Source: Amycolatopsis thermophila
GTDB taxonomy: Bacteria; Actinomycetota; Actinomycetes; Mycobacteriales; Pseudonocardiaceae
NCBI RefSeq assembly: GCF_030814215.1
Contig: NZ_JAUSUT010000001.1
Location: 1,736,001-1,800,000 of the forward strand
DNA length: 64,000 nt
Direction of reading: 5' to 3'
Positions 44,289 to 51,791 of this stretch are shown in pieces. The notes below the pieces were generated by a model. It did no database searches. It was given only the letters and a program-made list of their open reading frames with translations, and was not told the DNA's origin. Position 1 is the first letter of the stretch; each line of letters opens with the position of its first letter. The translations under genes and the position numbers were made by a program.

Positions 44289-45287
44289 GTGGGCGAACCC
44301 GGGTGGACGGCGCGTGAGCTGGAGGTAATCTCCGGTCTGCGCGGGCTGGGGCGCACCGTCGAACCGGACGAGGACACCAAGGCGCGCATCCACCGGGACA
44401 TCGAGCGGAAGCTGGAGAAGGAGCCGAGCCGGCGCCGCCGCGCGCTGGCGACGGTCCTCGCCGCCGCGGCCGCGCTGATCGTCTTCGCCGGCGGGGTCGG
44501 GCTGCTGCTCTCCCGCGGCTCCCTGCCCGGCGACCCGCTCTACGGCGTGAAGCGGGCGAGCGAGTCGGCCGAACTGCAGTTGACCTTCGACGAAGCGGCG
44601 CGCGGATCCAAGCACCTGCAGTTCGCGTCGAACCGCCTCGACGAGCTGGCCGCGATGGGGACACCCGGCGCCGACGCGTTCCTGACATCGTTGTCGGCGT
44701 TCGCCGCGGAGGCGAAGGCCGGAACGGCGCAGCTCACCGTGCTCGGCGTGCAGGGCGACACCGCCCGCCTCGGCCAGTTGCGGAGCTGGGTGCACGAGCA
44801 GAGCGGGAAGCTGAACGGCCTGCACGTGCCCGCCGGGGCGCAAGCCGGGTTCGCCGAGGCCGGCGCCCTGCTCGGGCGCATCGACGTGCGCGCGGTGAGC
44901 CTGCTGGACCGGCTCTCCTGTTACCGCATCACCAGCGGCGAGGCGGACGACCTCGGTGCCGTGCCGGCGGGTGGCGAGTGCGCCGAACCGCCGGACGCCG
45001 TCCTCGGCGCCCCGTCCGCGGAGCCGCGGCCGCCGGTGACCGGCCTGTCCCCCGCGCCCGTCGAGGTCGCCACGCCCCCCACGACGACCGGCAGCGCCAC
45101 GCCCGTCGTGCCGCTGCCGACCAATCCCGTGCCGTCGTCGGGCACCGCCGGGACGCCGACGGCCCAGTGGCCGCCGATCAGCGCGCCGACCAGCCCGCGT
45201 CCCCCGGACACCTCGACCACCTCCCCGCCGCCGCTGATCTCGATCCCGCCGCTGATCCCCGGACTGCCCGGGATCGGCCTCGGCTGA
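44289..45287 (+). CDS. DUF5667 membrane protein, RsbN-like anti-sigma factor candidate
   Basis: This 332-residue protein has a cytoplasmic N-terminal domain (ARELEVISGLRGLGRTVEPD ... RIHRDIERKLEKEPSRRRR), one transmembrane helix (about residues 52-76) and an extracytoplasmic DUF5667 domain starting SLPGDPLYGVKRASESAELQ. A long Pro/Thr/Ser-rich tail follows, with two Cys near residue 215-232. In Streptomyces rsbN lies directly after bldN and encodes the membrane-bound inhibitor of BldN; order and topology agree here. It begins 39 bases after the sigma gene, with GTG. Confidence 0.8.
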   Translation: MGEPGWTARELEVISGLRGLGRTVEPDEDTKARIHRDIERKLEKEPSRRRRALATVLAAAAALIVFAGGVGLLLSRGSLPGDPLYGVKRASESAELQLTFDEAARGSKHLQFASNRLDELAAMGTPGADAFLTSLSAFAAEAKAGTAQLTVLGVQGDTARLGQLRSWVHEQSGKLNGLHVPAGAQAGFAEAGALLGRIDVRAVSLLDRLSCYRITSGEADDLGAVPAGGECAEPPDAVLGAPSAEPRPPVTGLSPAPVEVATPPTTTGSATPVVPLPTNPVPSSGTAGTPTAQWPPISAPTSPRPPDTSTTSPPPLISIPPLIPGLPGIGLG

Positions 45288-45289
45288 GG

Positions 45290-45604
45290 TCAGTGCAGGA
45301 ACTTGAGGCCGGCCACCCCGCCGACGACGAGTCCCAGGCACACCAGGCGGGCCGCGGTGGCGGGCTCGCCGAGGGCCACCATGCCGTAGACGGCGGTCCC
45401 GATCGCGCCGATGCCCACCCACACCGCGTACCCGGTGCCGATCGGGATCGTCCGCATGGCGTACGAGAGCCCGGCCATGCTGGCCGCCAGCGCGACGACG
45501 AACAGCACGCTCGGCAGCGGGCGGGTGAACCCCCGCGCGGCGTTGAGGGCCACCGCCCACGCGGTCTCGAGGAATCCGGACACGATCAGCACGACCCACG
45601 CCAC
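45290..45604 (-). CDS. gdx: Small multidrug resistance family guanidinium exporter Gdx/SugE
   Basis: This 104-residue four-helix SMR transporter carries the essential membrane Glu in SGFLETAWAVALN (about residue 13), followed by TGYAVWVGIGAIGTAVYG, typical of the Gdx subtype. GTG 45,602-45,604 gives the usual SMR N terminus (AWVVLIVSGFLE) and has GGAGG eight bases before it; a GTG three codons earlier overlaps that GGAGG and is unlikely. A guanidine-III riboswitch lies in the leader, which strongly identifies the substrate as guanidinium and not sugars or general drugs. Confidence 0.93.
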   Translation of the reverse strand: MAWVVLIVSGFLETAWAVALNAARGFTRPLPSVLFVVALAASMAGLSYAMRTIPIGTGYAVWVGIGAIGTAVYGMVALGEPATAARLVCLGLVVGGVAGLKFLH

Positions 45605-45639
45605 GACACGCACCTCCGACGACGAAAACAGCCTGTTCC

Positions 45640-45677
45640 CCGTCGTCTTGTCCGGCCGGGTACGACGGCTCGTCCGG
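45640..45677 (-). promoter_or_regulatory. Guanidine-III riboswitch (ykkC-III / mini-ykkC-III class)
   Basis: Read on the minus strand, the element begins CCGGACGAGCCGTCGTACCC and ends GGCCGGACAAGACGACGG. The invariant blocks CCGGACGAG, CGTACCCGG and GGACAAGACG of this riboswitch class are all present in order. The helix CCGTCGT / ACGACGG is complementary, as in the T. fusca aptamer. It lies 22 bases before the Shine-Dalgarno of the Gdx gene. An alternative stem (45,618-45,624 with 45,641-45,647) next to that site could switch translation. Confidence 0.94.
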
Positions 45678-45728
45678 GGTGGCGCACCACCGGGGCCGAG
45701 GTTACCCCGCGCGGGGCCGACGTCCTGG

Positions 45729-46613
45729 TCAGCGGCGCCGGTAGGCCATCCCGGCGGCGACCGCGCCCGCCACGGCCCCGGCCCCCAGTACGGAGGGCAC
45801 CCCGATCTTCGCCGCCTTCCGGCCGGTCCGGAAGTCGCGGATCTCCCAGCCGCGGGCGCGCGCGACCTCGCGCAGGCCGGCGTCCGGGTTGACCGCCACC
45901 GCCGTGCCGCACACCGACAGCATCGGGATGTCGTTCGACGAGTCCGAGTACGCGGTGCACCGGCGCAGGTTCAGGCCCTCCCGTGCGGCCAGCGCGCGCA
46001 CCGCGTGCGCCTTGGCCCGCCCGTGCAGCAGGTCGCCGACCAGCCGTCCGGTGTAGACGCCGTCCACGTGCTCCGCGACCGTCCCCAGCGCCCCCGTCAG
46101 CCCGAGCCGTCGCGAGATGATCGCCGCCAGCTCGACCGGCGTCGCCGTCACCAGCCACACCCGCTGGCCCGCGTTGAGGTGCATCTCGGCCAGCGCGCGC
46201 GTGCCCGACCAGATCTTGTCGGCCATCAGCTCGTCGTAGATCTCCTCGCCGACCTGGTTCATCTCGGCGACCGTCTTGCCCGCGACGAACGACAGCGCCT
46301 GCTCGCGGCTGGACTGCACCCCGCTGTGCGACTCGCGCCCGCCGACCCGGAACTTGATCTGCTGCCACGCGAACCCGGCCAGATCGGAGGTCGTGAAGTA
46401 CTTGCGCGCCGCCAGGCCGCGCGCGAAGTGGAAGATCGACGCGCCCATCATCATCGTGTTGTCGACGTCGAAGAACGCGGCGGCGGTCAGGTCGGGTGGG
46501 GCCGGGGGCAGGTCGAGCTGCGACTCCATGGCCACGGCGGCCTCCGCGGACGCCTCACCGGCCATCTCGGCGAGCCGTTCGCGCTCCGGGCCGTCACCCC
46601 TGCTACGCCACAC
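45729..46613 (-). CDS. HAD-IB family phosphatase (SerB1-like)
   Basis: This 294-residue protein has the HAD nucleophile motif [20 protein letters not shown], motif [10 protein letters not shown] and motif IV in [16 protein letters not shown]. The C terminus has a hydrophobic Gly/Ala-rich segment ([20 protein letters not shown]) that may be a membrane anchor. It corresponds in place and type to SerB1 (Rv0505c), but phosphoserine as substrate is not certain. GTG 46,613 has AGGAGG eight bases upstream; GTG 46,631 is an alternative. Confidence 0.85.
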   Translation of the reverse strand: MWRSRGDGPERERLAEMAGEASAEAAVAMESQLDLPPAPPDLTAAAFFDVDNTMMMGASIFHFARGLAARKYFTTSDLAGFAWQQIKFRVGGRESHSGVQSSREQALSFVAGKTVAEMNQVGEEIYDELMADKIWSGTRALAEMHLNAGQRVWLVTATPVELAAIISRRLGLTGALGTVAEHVDGVYTGRLVGDLLHGRAKAHAVRALAAREGLNLRRCTAYSDSSNDIPMLSVCGTAVAVNPDAGLREVARARGWEIRDFRTGRKAAKIGVPSVLGAGAVAGAVAAGMAYRRR

Positions 46614-46744
46614 GCACACCGCCTCCTGCACTTGTTCCTGGGGTCAGCGTAGCGAGCACGTGAGGGATCCGGATCAGGCGATCCCCACGAAGCGGGCGGG
46701 GTGTGGTTCCATCTCACGACTCGTCGCGATCCGGGGGAAACGCC

Positions 46745-48700
46745 ATGTCAACCGTGCTCTTGGGCCTGGTCAGCCTGCCCGCCTACCTGCTCATGCTGTG
46801 GCCGCTCGTCGTCGCCGCGCGCCGGGTGCTGGGGGTGCGCATCGGGACGATCCGGGCGCTGCTCGGCGCGCTGGCGGGCTGGATCGTGGCCGGTTTCCTG
46901 GCCCAGCAGATCGTGCCCGTCACGCGCCATTCCGTCGCGATCTACCTCGGGTTCCTCGTGCCGCTCGCCGGGTGCGCGTTCCTGGCGACGCTGGTCTTCC
47001 TGTTCCTCGCCGAGATGGCCGTCCCCAGCGGCGGCGGGCTCGGCCTGATCGGGCGTGCCCAGTCGGTGCGACGCCGGGTCACCCGCGCCCGGCGGTACTC
47101 GCAGATCACGCGGATCGCGGTCAGGCACGGCATCGGGCCGTACCTGACCGGGCGGCGTGTCACCGACCAGGGGCGGCACGCCACGCTCGCCCGCTCGCTG
47201 CGGCGCGCACTCGAAGACGGCGGGGCGACGTTCGTCAAGCTCGGCCAGGTGCTGTCCACCCGGCCGGACGTGCTGCCGCAGGCGTTCGTCGACGAGCTGA
47301 GCCTGCTGCAGGACCGTGTCGCGCCGGTGCCGTTCGCCGAGGTCGAGCGCGAGCTGGAGGCCGAGCTGGGCCGCCCGCGGCGCGAGGTGTTCGCCGAGTT
47401 CGACCCGGAACCGCTCGGCGCGGCGTCGATCGCGCAGGTGTACCGCGCGCGGCTGCACAGCGGCGAGGACGTCGTGGTGAAGGTGCGCCGGCCCGGTATC
47501 GACCGGGTCGTGGAGCGCGACCTCGACATCGTGTTCCGGGTCGCGAACTCGCTGCAGGTGCGCGCGGAGTGGGCCCGGTCCCTGGGTGTGCTCGACCTCG
47601 CCGAGGGGTTCCGCGCCGCGCTGACCGAGGAGCTGGACTTCCGCGTCGAGGCCCGGAACCTGGCCGCGGTGGCCGCCGCCGAGACCGGTTCGGCCGTGAC
47701 GCTGCCCGCCGTGCACGCGGACCTGTCCGGCGAGCGCGTCCTGGTGATGCGCCGCCTGGACGGCGTGCCGGTGCGCGAGGGCATCGGGGCGGTGCCCGCC
47801 GAGAAGCGCGCGACGCTCGCCCGCGGGCTCCTGGACTCGCTGCTCCGGCAGGTCCTGCTGCACGGCGTCTTCCACGCCGACCCGCACCCGGGCAACGTGC
47901 TGCTGCTCGGCGACGGCACGCTCGGCCTGCTCGACTTCGGCTCGGTCGGGCGTCTCGACTCGTCGCTGCGGGCCGGGCTGGCGGACCTGTTCGCCGCCGT
48001 CGACCGCGGTGATGCCGAAGGGCTGCGCGACGGGCTGCTGGAGATCGTGGACCGGCCGGACGAGATCGACGAGCAGCGCCTGGAGCGCGCGCTGGGTGCG
48101 TTGATGGCGAAGCACCTGTCGGACGGCCGGTCGCCGGACGCGAACATGTTCACCGATCTGTTCCGGGTGATCGCCGAGTTCCGGTTGTCGATCCCACCGG
48201 CGATCGCGGCGGTGTTCCGCGCGCTGGCCACGATGGAGGGGACCCTCGGCCTGCTGTCGCCGGGGTTCGACATCCTCGCCGCGTCGCGTTCGTTCGCCGG
48301 TTCGCTGGTCGGGGAACGCCTGCAGCCCGGTTCACTGCGCGGCGCGGCGACCGAGGAGCTGCTCACACTGCTGCCGGTGCTGCGCCGCCTGCCCCGCCGC
48401 GTGGACCGGCTCACCGCGGCGCTCGAGCACGGCCGGCTGAGCGTGAACGTCCGCACGTTCGCCGACGAGCGCGACCGGGCGGTGGTGTTCGGGATGCTGC
48501 ACGAGGTGCTGCTGGCCCTCACCGGCGCGGCGACGGGCCTGATGGCCGTGCTGCTGCTGGCGAGCACCGGCGGCCCGCGCGTGCTGCCCGAGCTGACGCT
48601 GAACCAGGTGTTCGGCTACAACCTGCTGGTGATCAGCGCCCTGCTGGGCCTGCGCCTGCTGTTCGTGGTGTTCCGGGCCCAGCGCGGGAGACCGCGCTGA
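46745..48700 (+). CDS. ABC1/UbiB family atypical kinase with N-terminal membrane helices
   Basis: This 651-residue protein has three N-terminal hydrophobic helices (about residues 2-25, 35-55 and 65-90), then a UbiB-type kinase domain. GATFVKLGQVLSTRPDVLPQ holds the KxGQ motif, DVVVKVRRPGIDRV the ATP-binding Lys, and FHADPHPGNVLLLGDG with LLDFGSVGR the catalytic loops. Two further helices lie at the C terminus (about 590-645). UbiB proteins support ubiquinone synthesis elsewhere; in a menaquinone organism the role is unknown, perhaps lipid or quinone handling. GGGGGA precedes the ATG. Confidence 0.88.
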   Translation: MSTVLLGLVSLPAYLLMLWPLVVAARRVLGVRIGTIRALLGALAGWIVAGFLAQQIVPVTRHSVAIYLGFLVPLAGCAFLATLVFLFLAEMAVPSGGGLGLIGRAQSVRRRVTRARRYSQITRIAVRHGIGPYLTGRRVTDQGRHATLARSLRRALEDGGATFVKLGQVLSTRPDVLPQAFVDELSLLQDRVAPVPFAEVERELEAELGRPRREVFAEFDPEPLGAASIAQVYRARLHSGEDVVVKVRRPGIDRVVERDLDIVFRVANSLQVRAEWARSLGVLDLAEGFRAALTEELDFRVEARNLAAVAAAETGSAVTLPAVHADLSGERVLVMRRLDGVPVREGIGAVPAEKRATLARGLLDSLLRQVLLHGVFHADPHPGNVLLLGDGTLGLLDFGSVGRLDSSLRAGLADLFAAVDRGDAEGLRDGLLEIVDRPDEIDEQRLERALGALMAKHLSDGRSPDANMFTDLFRVIAEFRLSIPPAIAAVFRALATMEGTLGLLSPGFDILAASRSFAGSLVGERLQPGSLRGAATEELLTLLPVLRRLPRRVDRLTAALEHGRLSVNVRTFADERDRAVVFGMLHEVLLALTGAATGLMAVLLLASTGGPRVLPELTLNQVFGYNLLVISALLGLRLLFVVFRAQRGRPR

Positions 48701-48719
48701 CGCGGCGCCGGGCCGTGCC

Positions 48720-48863
48720 CTACCGGCGCCGCTGGTCGCGGGCGTTCCCGTGGCGGCTCTGTGTCCACCCGCCGGCGGGGATGCCGGTGATCGCGTTGAC
48801 CAGTCGCAGCGTTCCGCCCACCACGCGGCCCACCGCGTACCCCATCCGCCTGATCAAGTCCAT
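48720..48863 (-). CDS. Possible 47-residue small protein
   Basis: The frame reads MDLIRRMGYAVGRVVGGTLR and ends RDQRRR: a short amphipathic or membrane-associated helix, then a Gly/Pro turn and a basic tail. It fills the gap between the UbiB-like gene and the acyltransferase on the strand of the latter. Its ATG lies inside a strong palindrome (48,861-48,880), which could be either a terminator or an operator. There is no clear ribosome site. It may be chance. Confidence 0.35.
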   Translation of the reverse strand: MDLIRRMGYAVGRVVGGTLRLVNAITGIPAGGWTQSRHGNARDQRRR

Positions 48864-48880
48864 GCCACCATCGTGGCATG
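48861..48880. terminator. Perfect hairpin after the acyltransferase gene
   Basis: CATGCCAC / GTGGCATG form an 8-bp perfect stem around CATC, seven bases beyond the acyltransferase stop. It most simply ends the epimerase-acyltransferase transcript; a small frame starts inside it. Confidence 0.5.
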
Positions 48881-48886
48881 CGGGCG

Positions 48887-49888
48887 TCAGTCCTTGAACG
48901 GGCTACGCCGGTGCGCGAGCCGCCGGTACAGCGCCGTCTGGATGGACTCGCGCACCTGGTCGGTCAGCGAGAACACCAGCATCGGGTCGTCGAGGTCCTC
49001 CTCCGAGTAGGAGTCGGTGCGGATGGGCTCCCCGAACTCGATGTGCCACTTCGTCGGCAGCGGGATCGCGCCGAGCGGCCCGAGCAGCGGGAAGAAGGGT
49101 GTCACCGGGAGGTACGGCAACCCCAGCAGCCGGGCCAGCGGCTTCAGGTCGCCGATCTTCGGGTAGATCTCCTCCGCGCCGACGATCGAGCACGGGATGA
49201 TCGGCACCCGCGTCCGCAGCGCCGCCGACACGAACCCACCGCGGCCGAACCGCTGCAGCCGGTACCGCGCCGAGAACGGCTTGCCGATGCCCTTGAAGCC
49301 CTCCGGCCACACGCCCACCAGCTCGCCCGAGCACAGCAGCCGCTCGGCGTCGGCCGCGCAGGCCAGCGTCTGGCCGGTCTTGCGCGCCAGCGCCCCCAGC
49401 AGCGGCGTCTGGAACACCAGGTCCGCGCCGAGCATCCGCAGGTGCCGGTGGTCCGGCGTCTCGTCGTGCACCGCGATCGCGGTCATCACCGCGTCCAGCG
49501 GCAACGTGCCGGAGTGGTTGCACACGATCAGCCCGCCACCCTCGGACGGCAGGTTCTGCACGCCGTGCGTGCTCACCCGGAAGTACTTCTCGTACAGCAG
49601 CCGCAACGGCGGCAGGACGAGGGTGTCGGTCAGCTCGCGGTCGAACCCGAACTCGTCGACCGCGTAGTGGCCGGTCAGCCGGTTGCGCAGGAACCCGAGC
49701 AGCCGCGCCACCGGGTCCGGGTCCGCCTGCGGGGCGGGCGTCTCCTCGGGCGGCGCGCTCTTCGCCGGGAACGCCACGACGGGAGCGTCGGCGGGAGTTT
49801 GCCCGGCCGTGGGCGGAACGTCCACCGGCTTCTCGCGGCCGGGTGCGTGGAGGGGGATGACCTGAGCTTCCACGCCGCTGGTCGTCAC
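48887..49888 (-). CDS. Lysophospholipid acyltransferase family protein
   Basis: This 333-residue PlsC-like acyltransferase has its catalytic region at VCNHSGTLPLDAVM (His and Asp) and the substrate motif VGVWPEGFKGIGKPFS. The first ~60 residues are Pro/Ala-rich and probably disordered. It corresponds to Rv0502, which also follows a galE2-type epimerase gene. Start GTG (VTTSGVEAQVIPL) lies 28 bases after the epimerase stop. It would acylate a membrane lipid precursor; the specific acceptor is unknown. Confidence 0.85.
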   Translation of the reverse strand: MTTSGVEAQVIPLHAPGREKPVDVPPTAGQTPADAPVVAFPAKSAPPEETPAPQADPDPVARLLGFLRNRLTGHYAVDEFGFDRELTDTLVLPPLRLLYEKYFRVSTHGVQNLPSEGGGLIVCNHSGTLPLDAVMTAIAVHDETPDHRHLRMLGADLVFQTPLLGALARKTGQTLACAADAERLLCSGELVGVWPEGFKGIGKPFSARYRLQRFGRGGFVSAALRTRVPIIPCSIVGAEEIYPKIGDLKPLARLLGLPYLPVTPFFPLLGPLGAIPLPTKWHIEFGEPIRTDSYSEEDLDDPMLVFSLTDQVRESIQTALYRRLAHRRSPFKD

Positions 49889-49916
49889 TGGTCTTGCCCC
49901 GCTTTCCTCTCTCTGG

Positions 49917-50942
49917 TCATCGGATTGCCGCCAGCAGCTTGCCGGCCGCACCGGCCAGCTGGTCACCGTCGAGCACGGGACGCAACCCGCGCCCGGTGAC
50001 GTAGTCGTCGAAGGCCGCCTCGCTGGACCACCGCGGCCGGTAGCCGAACACCTCGGTCAGCCGGGTCGTGTCGACGACGCGCCCGTAGTTGAGCAGGCGC
50101 ACCTGGTCCGGCGAGAAGTCCACCCTCGCGCCACGCAGCATCTTGGCCACCGTTCCCACCATGGCCCGCGGGACCGGCAGCTCGACCCGGCCCGCGCGCC
50201 GGATCGCTTGCGACAGTGTGAGTACCCCGTCGCCGCCGGCGTTGAACACGCCCGGCTTGTCCTCCAGGGTCGCCCGCTCCAGGATCGCCAGCGCGTCCGA
50301 GGAGTGGAGCAGCTGCAGCCGCGCGTCGTACCCGAGCACGGTCGGCACCACGGGGAGCGCGAAGTAGCGGGCCAGGACGGTGTCCACGTCCGGCCCGATG
50401 ACGTTGGTGAAGCGGGTGGTGGTGATGGTGAGGTCCGGCCGGCGGCGGGCCAGGCCGCGCACGTAACCCTCCATCTCGACGGCGTCCTTGGCGTAGCCGC
50501 TGGAGGAGGCCGGGATGAGCTCGGAGTCCTCGGTGAAGACGGCCGGCGAGCGGGGCCCCGCGCCGTACACCGCGGCGGTGGACTTCACGACGAGCTTGCG
50601 CACCTTCGGCGCGCGCTGGCAGGCCGCGAGCAGGCGCATGGTGCCGATGACGTTGACTTCCTTGATCGCCGGGCGGCGGGCGGGGCCCGCCGGGTGCACG
50701 GTGGTCGAGCAGTGCACGACGGTGTCGACCCCGGCGGTGTCGATGACCTTCGCGATCAGCGGGTTGCGGATGTCGGCCCGGACGAACTCGGCGTGCCCGA
50801 GGCGCTGGAGGATCTTCCGGGGCGGCGGCGCGGTGTCGACGCCGATGACCCGCTCGAGGTCCGGGTTGTTGCCCAGCCGTACCAGCAGCCTGCCTCCGAG
50901 TTCGCCGCCGACCCCGGTGACCAGCACGACGTTGGACGCCAT
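49917..50942 (-). CDS. NAD-dependent epimerase/dehydratase family protein (GalE2-like)
   Basis: This 341-residue extended short-chain dehydrogenase shows an N-terminal nucleotide motif NVVLVTGVGGELGGRLLVRL, VKSTAAVYGAGPRSPAVF, and GYAKDAVEMEGYVRGLAR holding the YxxxK catalytic pair. The place before a PlsC-like gene matches Rv0501 (annotated galE2), but sugar epimerase activity is not certain. AGGGGG lies four bases before the ATG at 50,942. Confidence 0.85.
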   Translation of the reverse strand: MASNVVLVTGVGGELGGRLLVRLGNNPDLERVIGVDTAPPPRKILQRLGHAEFVRADIRNPLIAKVIDTAGVDTVVHCSTTVHPAGPARRPAIKEVNVIGTMRLLAACQRAPKVRKLVVKSTAAVYGAGPRSPAVFTEDSELIPASSSGYAKDAVEMEGYVRGLARRRPDLTITTTRFTNVIGPDVDTVLARYFALPVVPTVLGYDARLQLLHSSDALAILERATLEDKPGVFNAGGDGVLTLSQAIRRAGRVELPVPRAMVGTVAKMLRGARVDFSPDQVRLLNYGRVVDTTRLTEVFGYRPRWSSEAAFDDYVTGRGLRPVLDGDQLAGAAGKLLAAIR

Positions 50943-51077
50943 GAAACCCCCTGACAAGGGTGTGGGATGTGGTGTTCGCGGCAGTCGCCGATGCTACCCC
51001 GGAACCTGGCCCGAGTCAGGAGCCCTCACACGCTGTTAACCCAGGTCAGGGACTTTCGTACGGATCGCCCGAATGCG

Positions 51078-51109
51078 CGCGGCCCGCCCGGTGATCCGGA
51101 CGGGCCGCG
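51078..51109 (-). terminator. Terminator after the bS22 gene
   Basis: CGCGGCCCG / CGGGCCGCG form a 9-bp stem with an additional inner pairing (CCCG / CGGA region), about 23 bases after the bS22 stop. Confidence 0.65.
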
Positions 51110-51131
51110 TGGGCAGTGGTGCACCGAGGGC

Positions 51132-51233
51132 TTACTTGCCCTGCTTGCGACGCTGCATCCGCGTCCGGCGCAGCAGCTTGCGGTGCTTCTTCTTGGACAT
51201 GCGCTTGCGGCGCTTTTTGATCACCGAGCCCAC
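51132..51233 (-). CDS. Small ribosomal subunit protein bS22 (AURKAIP1/COX24 domain)
   Basis: This 33-residue, extremely basic protein reads [20 protein letters not shown] and continues [13 protein letters not shown], nearly the same as the bS22 protein found in mycobacterial ribosomes. It would lie in the 30S subunit near the decoding region. GTG 51,231-51,233 is preceded by AAGGAG at five bases. The gene is flanked by two strong terminators, so it is a transcript of its own. It is short enough to be missed by most gene finders. Confidence 0.93.
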   Translation of the reverse strand: MGSVIKKRRKRMSKKKHRKLLRRTRMQRRKQGK

Positions 51234-51332
51234 GGGTGCTCCTTCACGGTTCGTCTTCTTCACACGCTGCCCAGCGCAACGTCCAAAGAGTTGAAGCGCT
51301 ACAGGCACGAGCGGTCTTCAAGGTTACCGGGC

Positions 51333-51356
51333 GGGCCCGCGCGTGAGCGCGGGCCC
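51333..51356 (-). terminator. Terminator after the BldC-like gene
   Basis: A perfect 10-bp stem, GGGCCCGCGC / GCGCGGGCCC, is closed by a GTGA tetraloop and extended by flanking GGGC/CCGG pairs, about 35 bases beyond the stop of the helix-turn-helix gene. Confidence 0.8.
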
Positions 51357-51390
51357 CCGGCCTAGTGCGTTCTTCCGACGCCGCGGAGCG

Positions 51391-51603
51391 TCAACCCACG
51401 TCGAAGTAGGCGCTCTCCAGGTATTCGTGGACTGCCTTCTCGGGCACCCGGAACGACTTGCCGACGCGTACGGCCGGTAGCTCGCCCGAGTGCACGAGCC
51501 GGTAGACGGTCATCTTGGAGACCCGCATCAGCGTGGCCACCTCGGCGACCGTCAGGAACTGGACCTGCCCGACTGCGGGCACGTCCTTGTTGTTCGACGG
51601 CAT
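51391..51603 (-). CDS. Small helix-turn-helix protein of the BldC/excisionase type
   Basis: This 70-residue MerR-like winged helix protein reads FLTVAEVATLMRVSKMTVYR then LVHSGELPAVRVGKSFRVPE. It resembles BldC and phage excisionases and corresponds to Rv0500A, between proC and bS22. It has no effector domain, so DNA binding alone is expected. Its target is unknown. It is the second protein of this type in the window besides bldC. Confidence 0.88.
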   Translation of the reverse strand: MPSNNKDVPAVGQVQFLTVAEVATLMRVSKMTVYRLVHSGELPAVRVGKSFRVPEKAVHEYLESAYFDVG

Positions 51604-51791
51604 ACGTCACCGTGCCCTTCGACACGTGTCGTGCCGCTCGGCTTCCCCACCGGGCGGTACCGACACGCACGTGCTTCACCCTTGAGGGTAGCGGGACACC
51701 TGGGACCAATGCGACGGCCGGCCGGTACTTTCCCGCGAAAGTGCCCGGACGGTGGCGTCCGTTCGGCCTAGTCAGGGGCGGTGCGCAGGCC

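Noticed and set aside
49683-50954. Plus-strand frames opposite the acyltransferase and epimerase genes
   Set aside because: They lie entirely opposite conserved coding sequence and show no domain.
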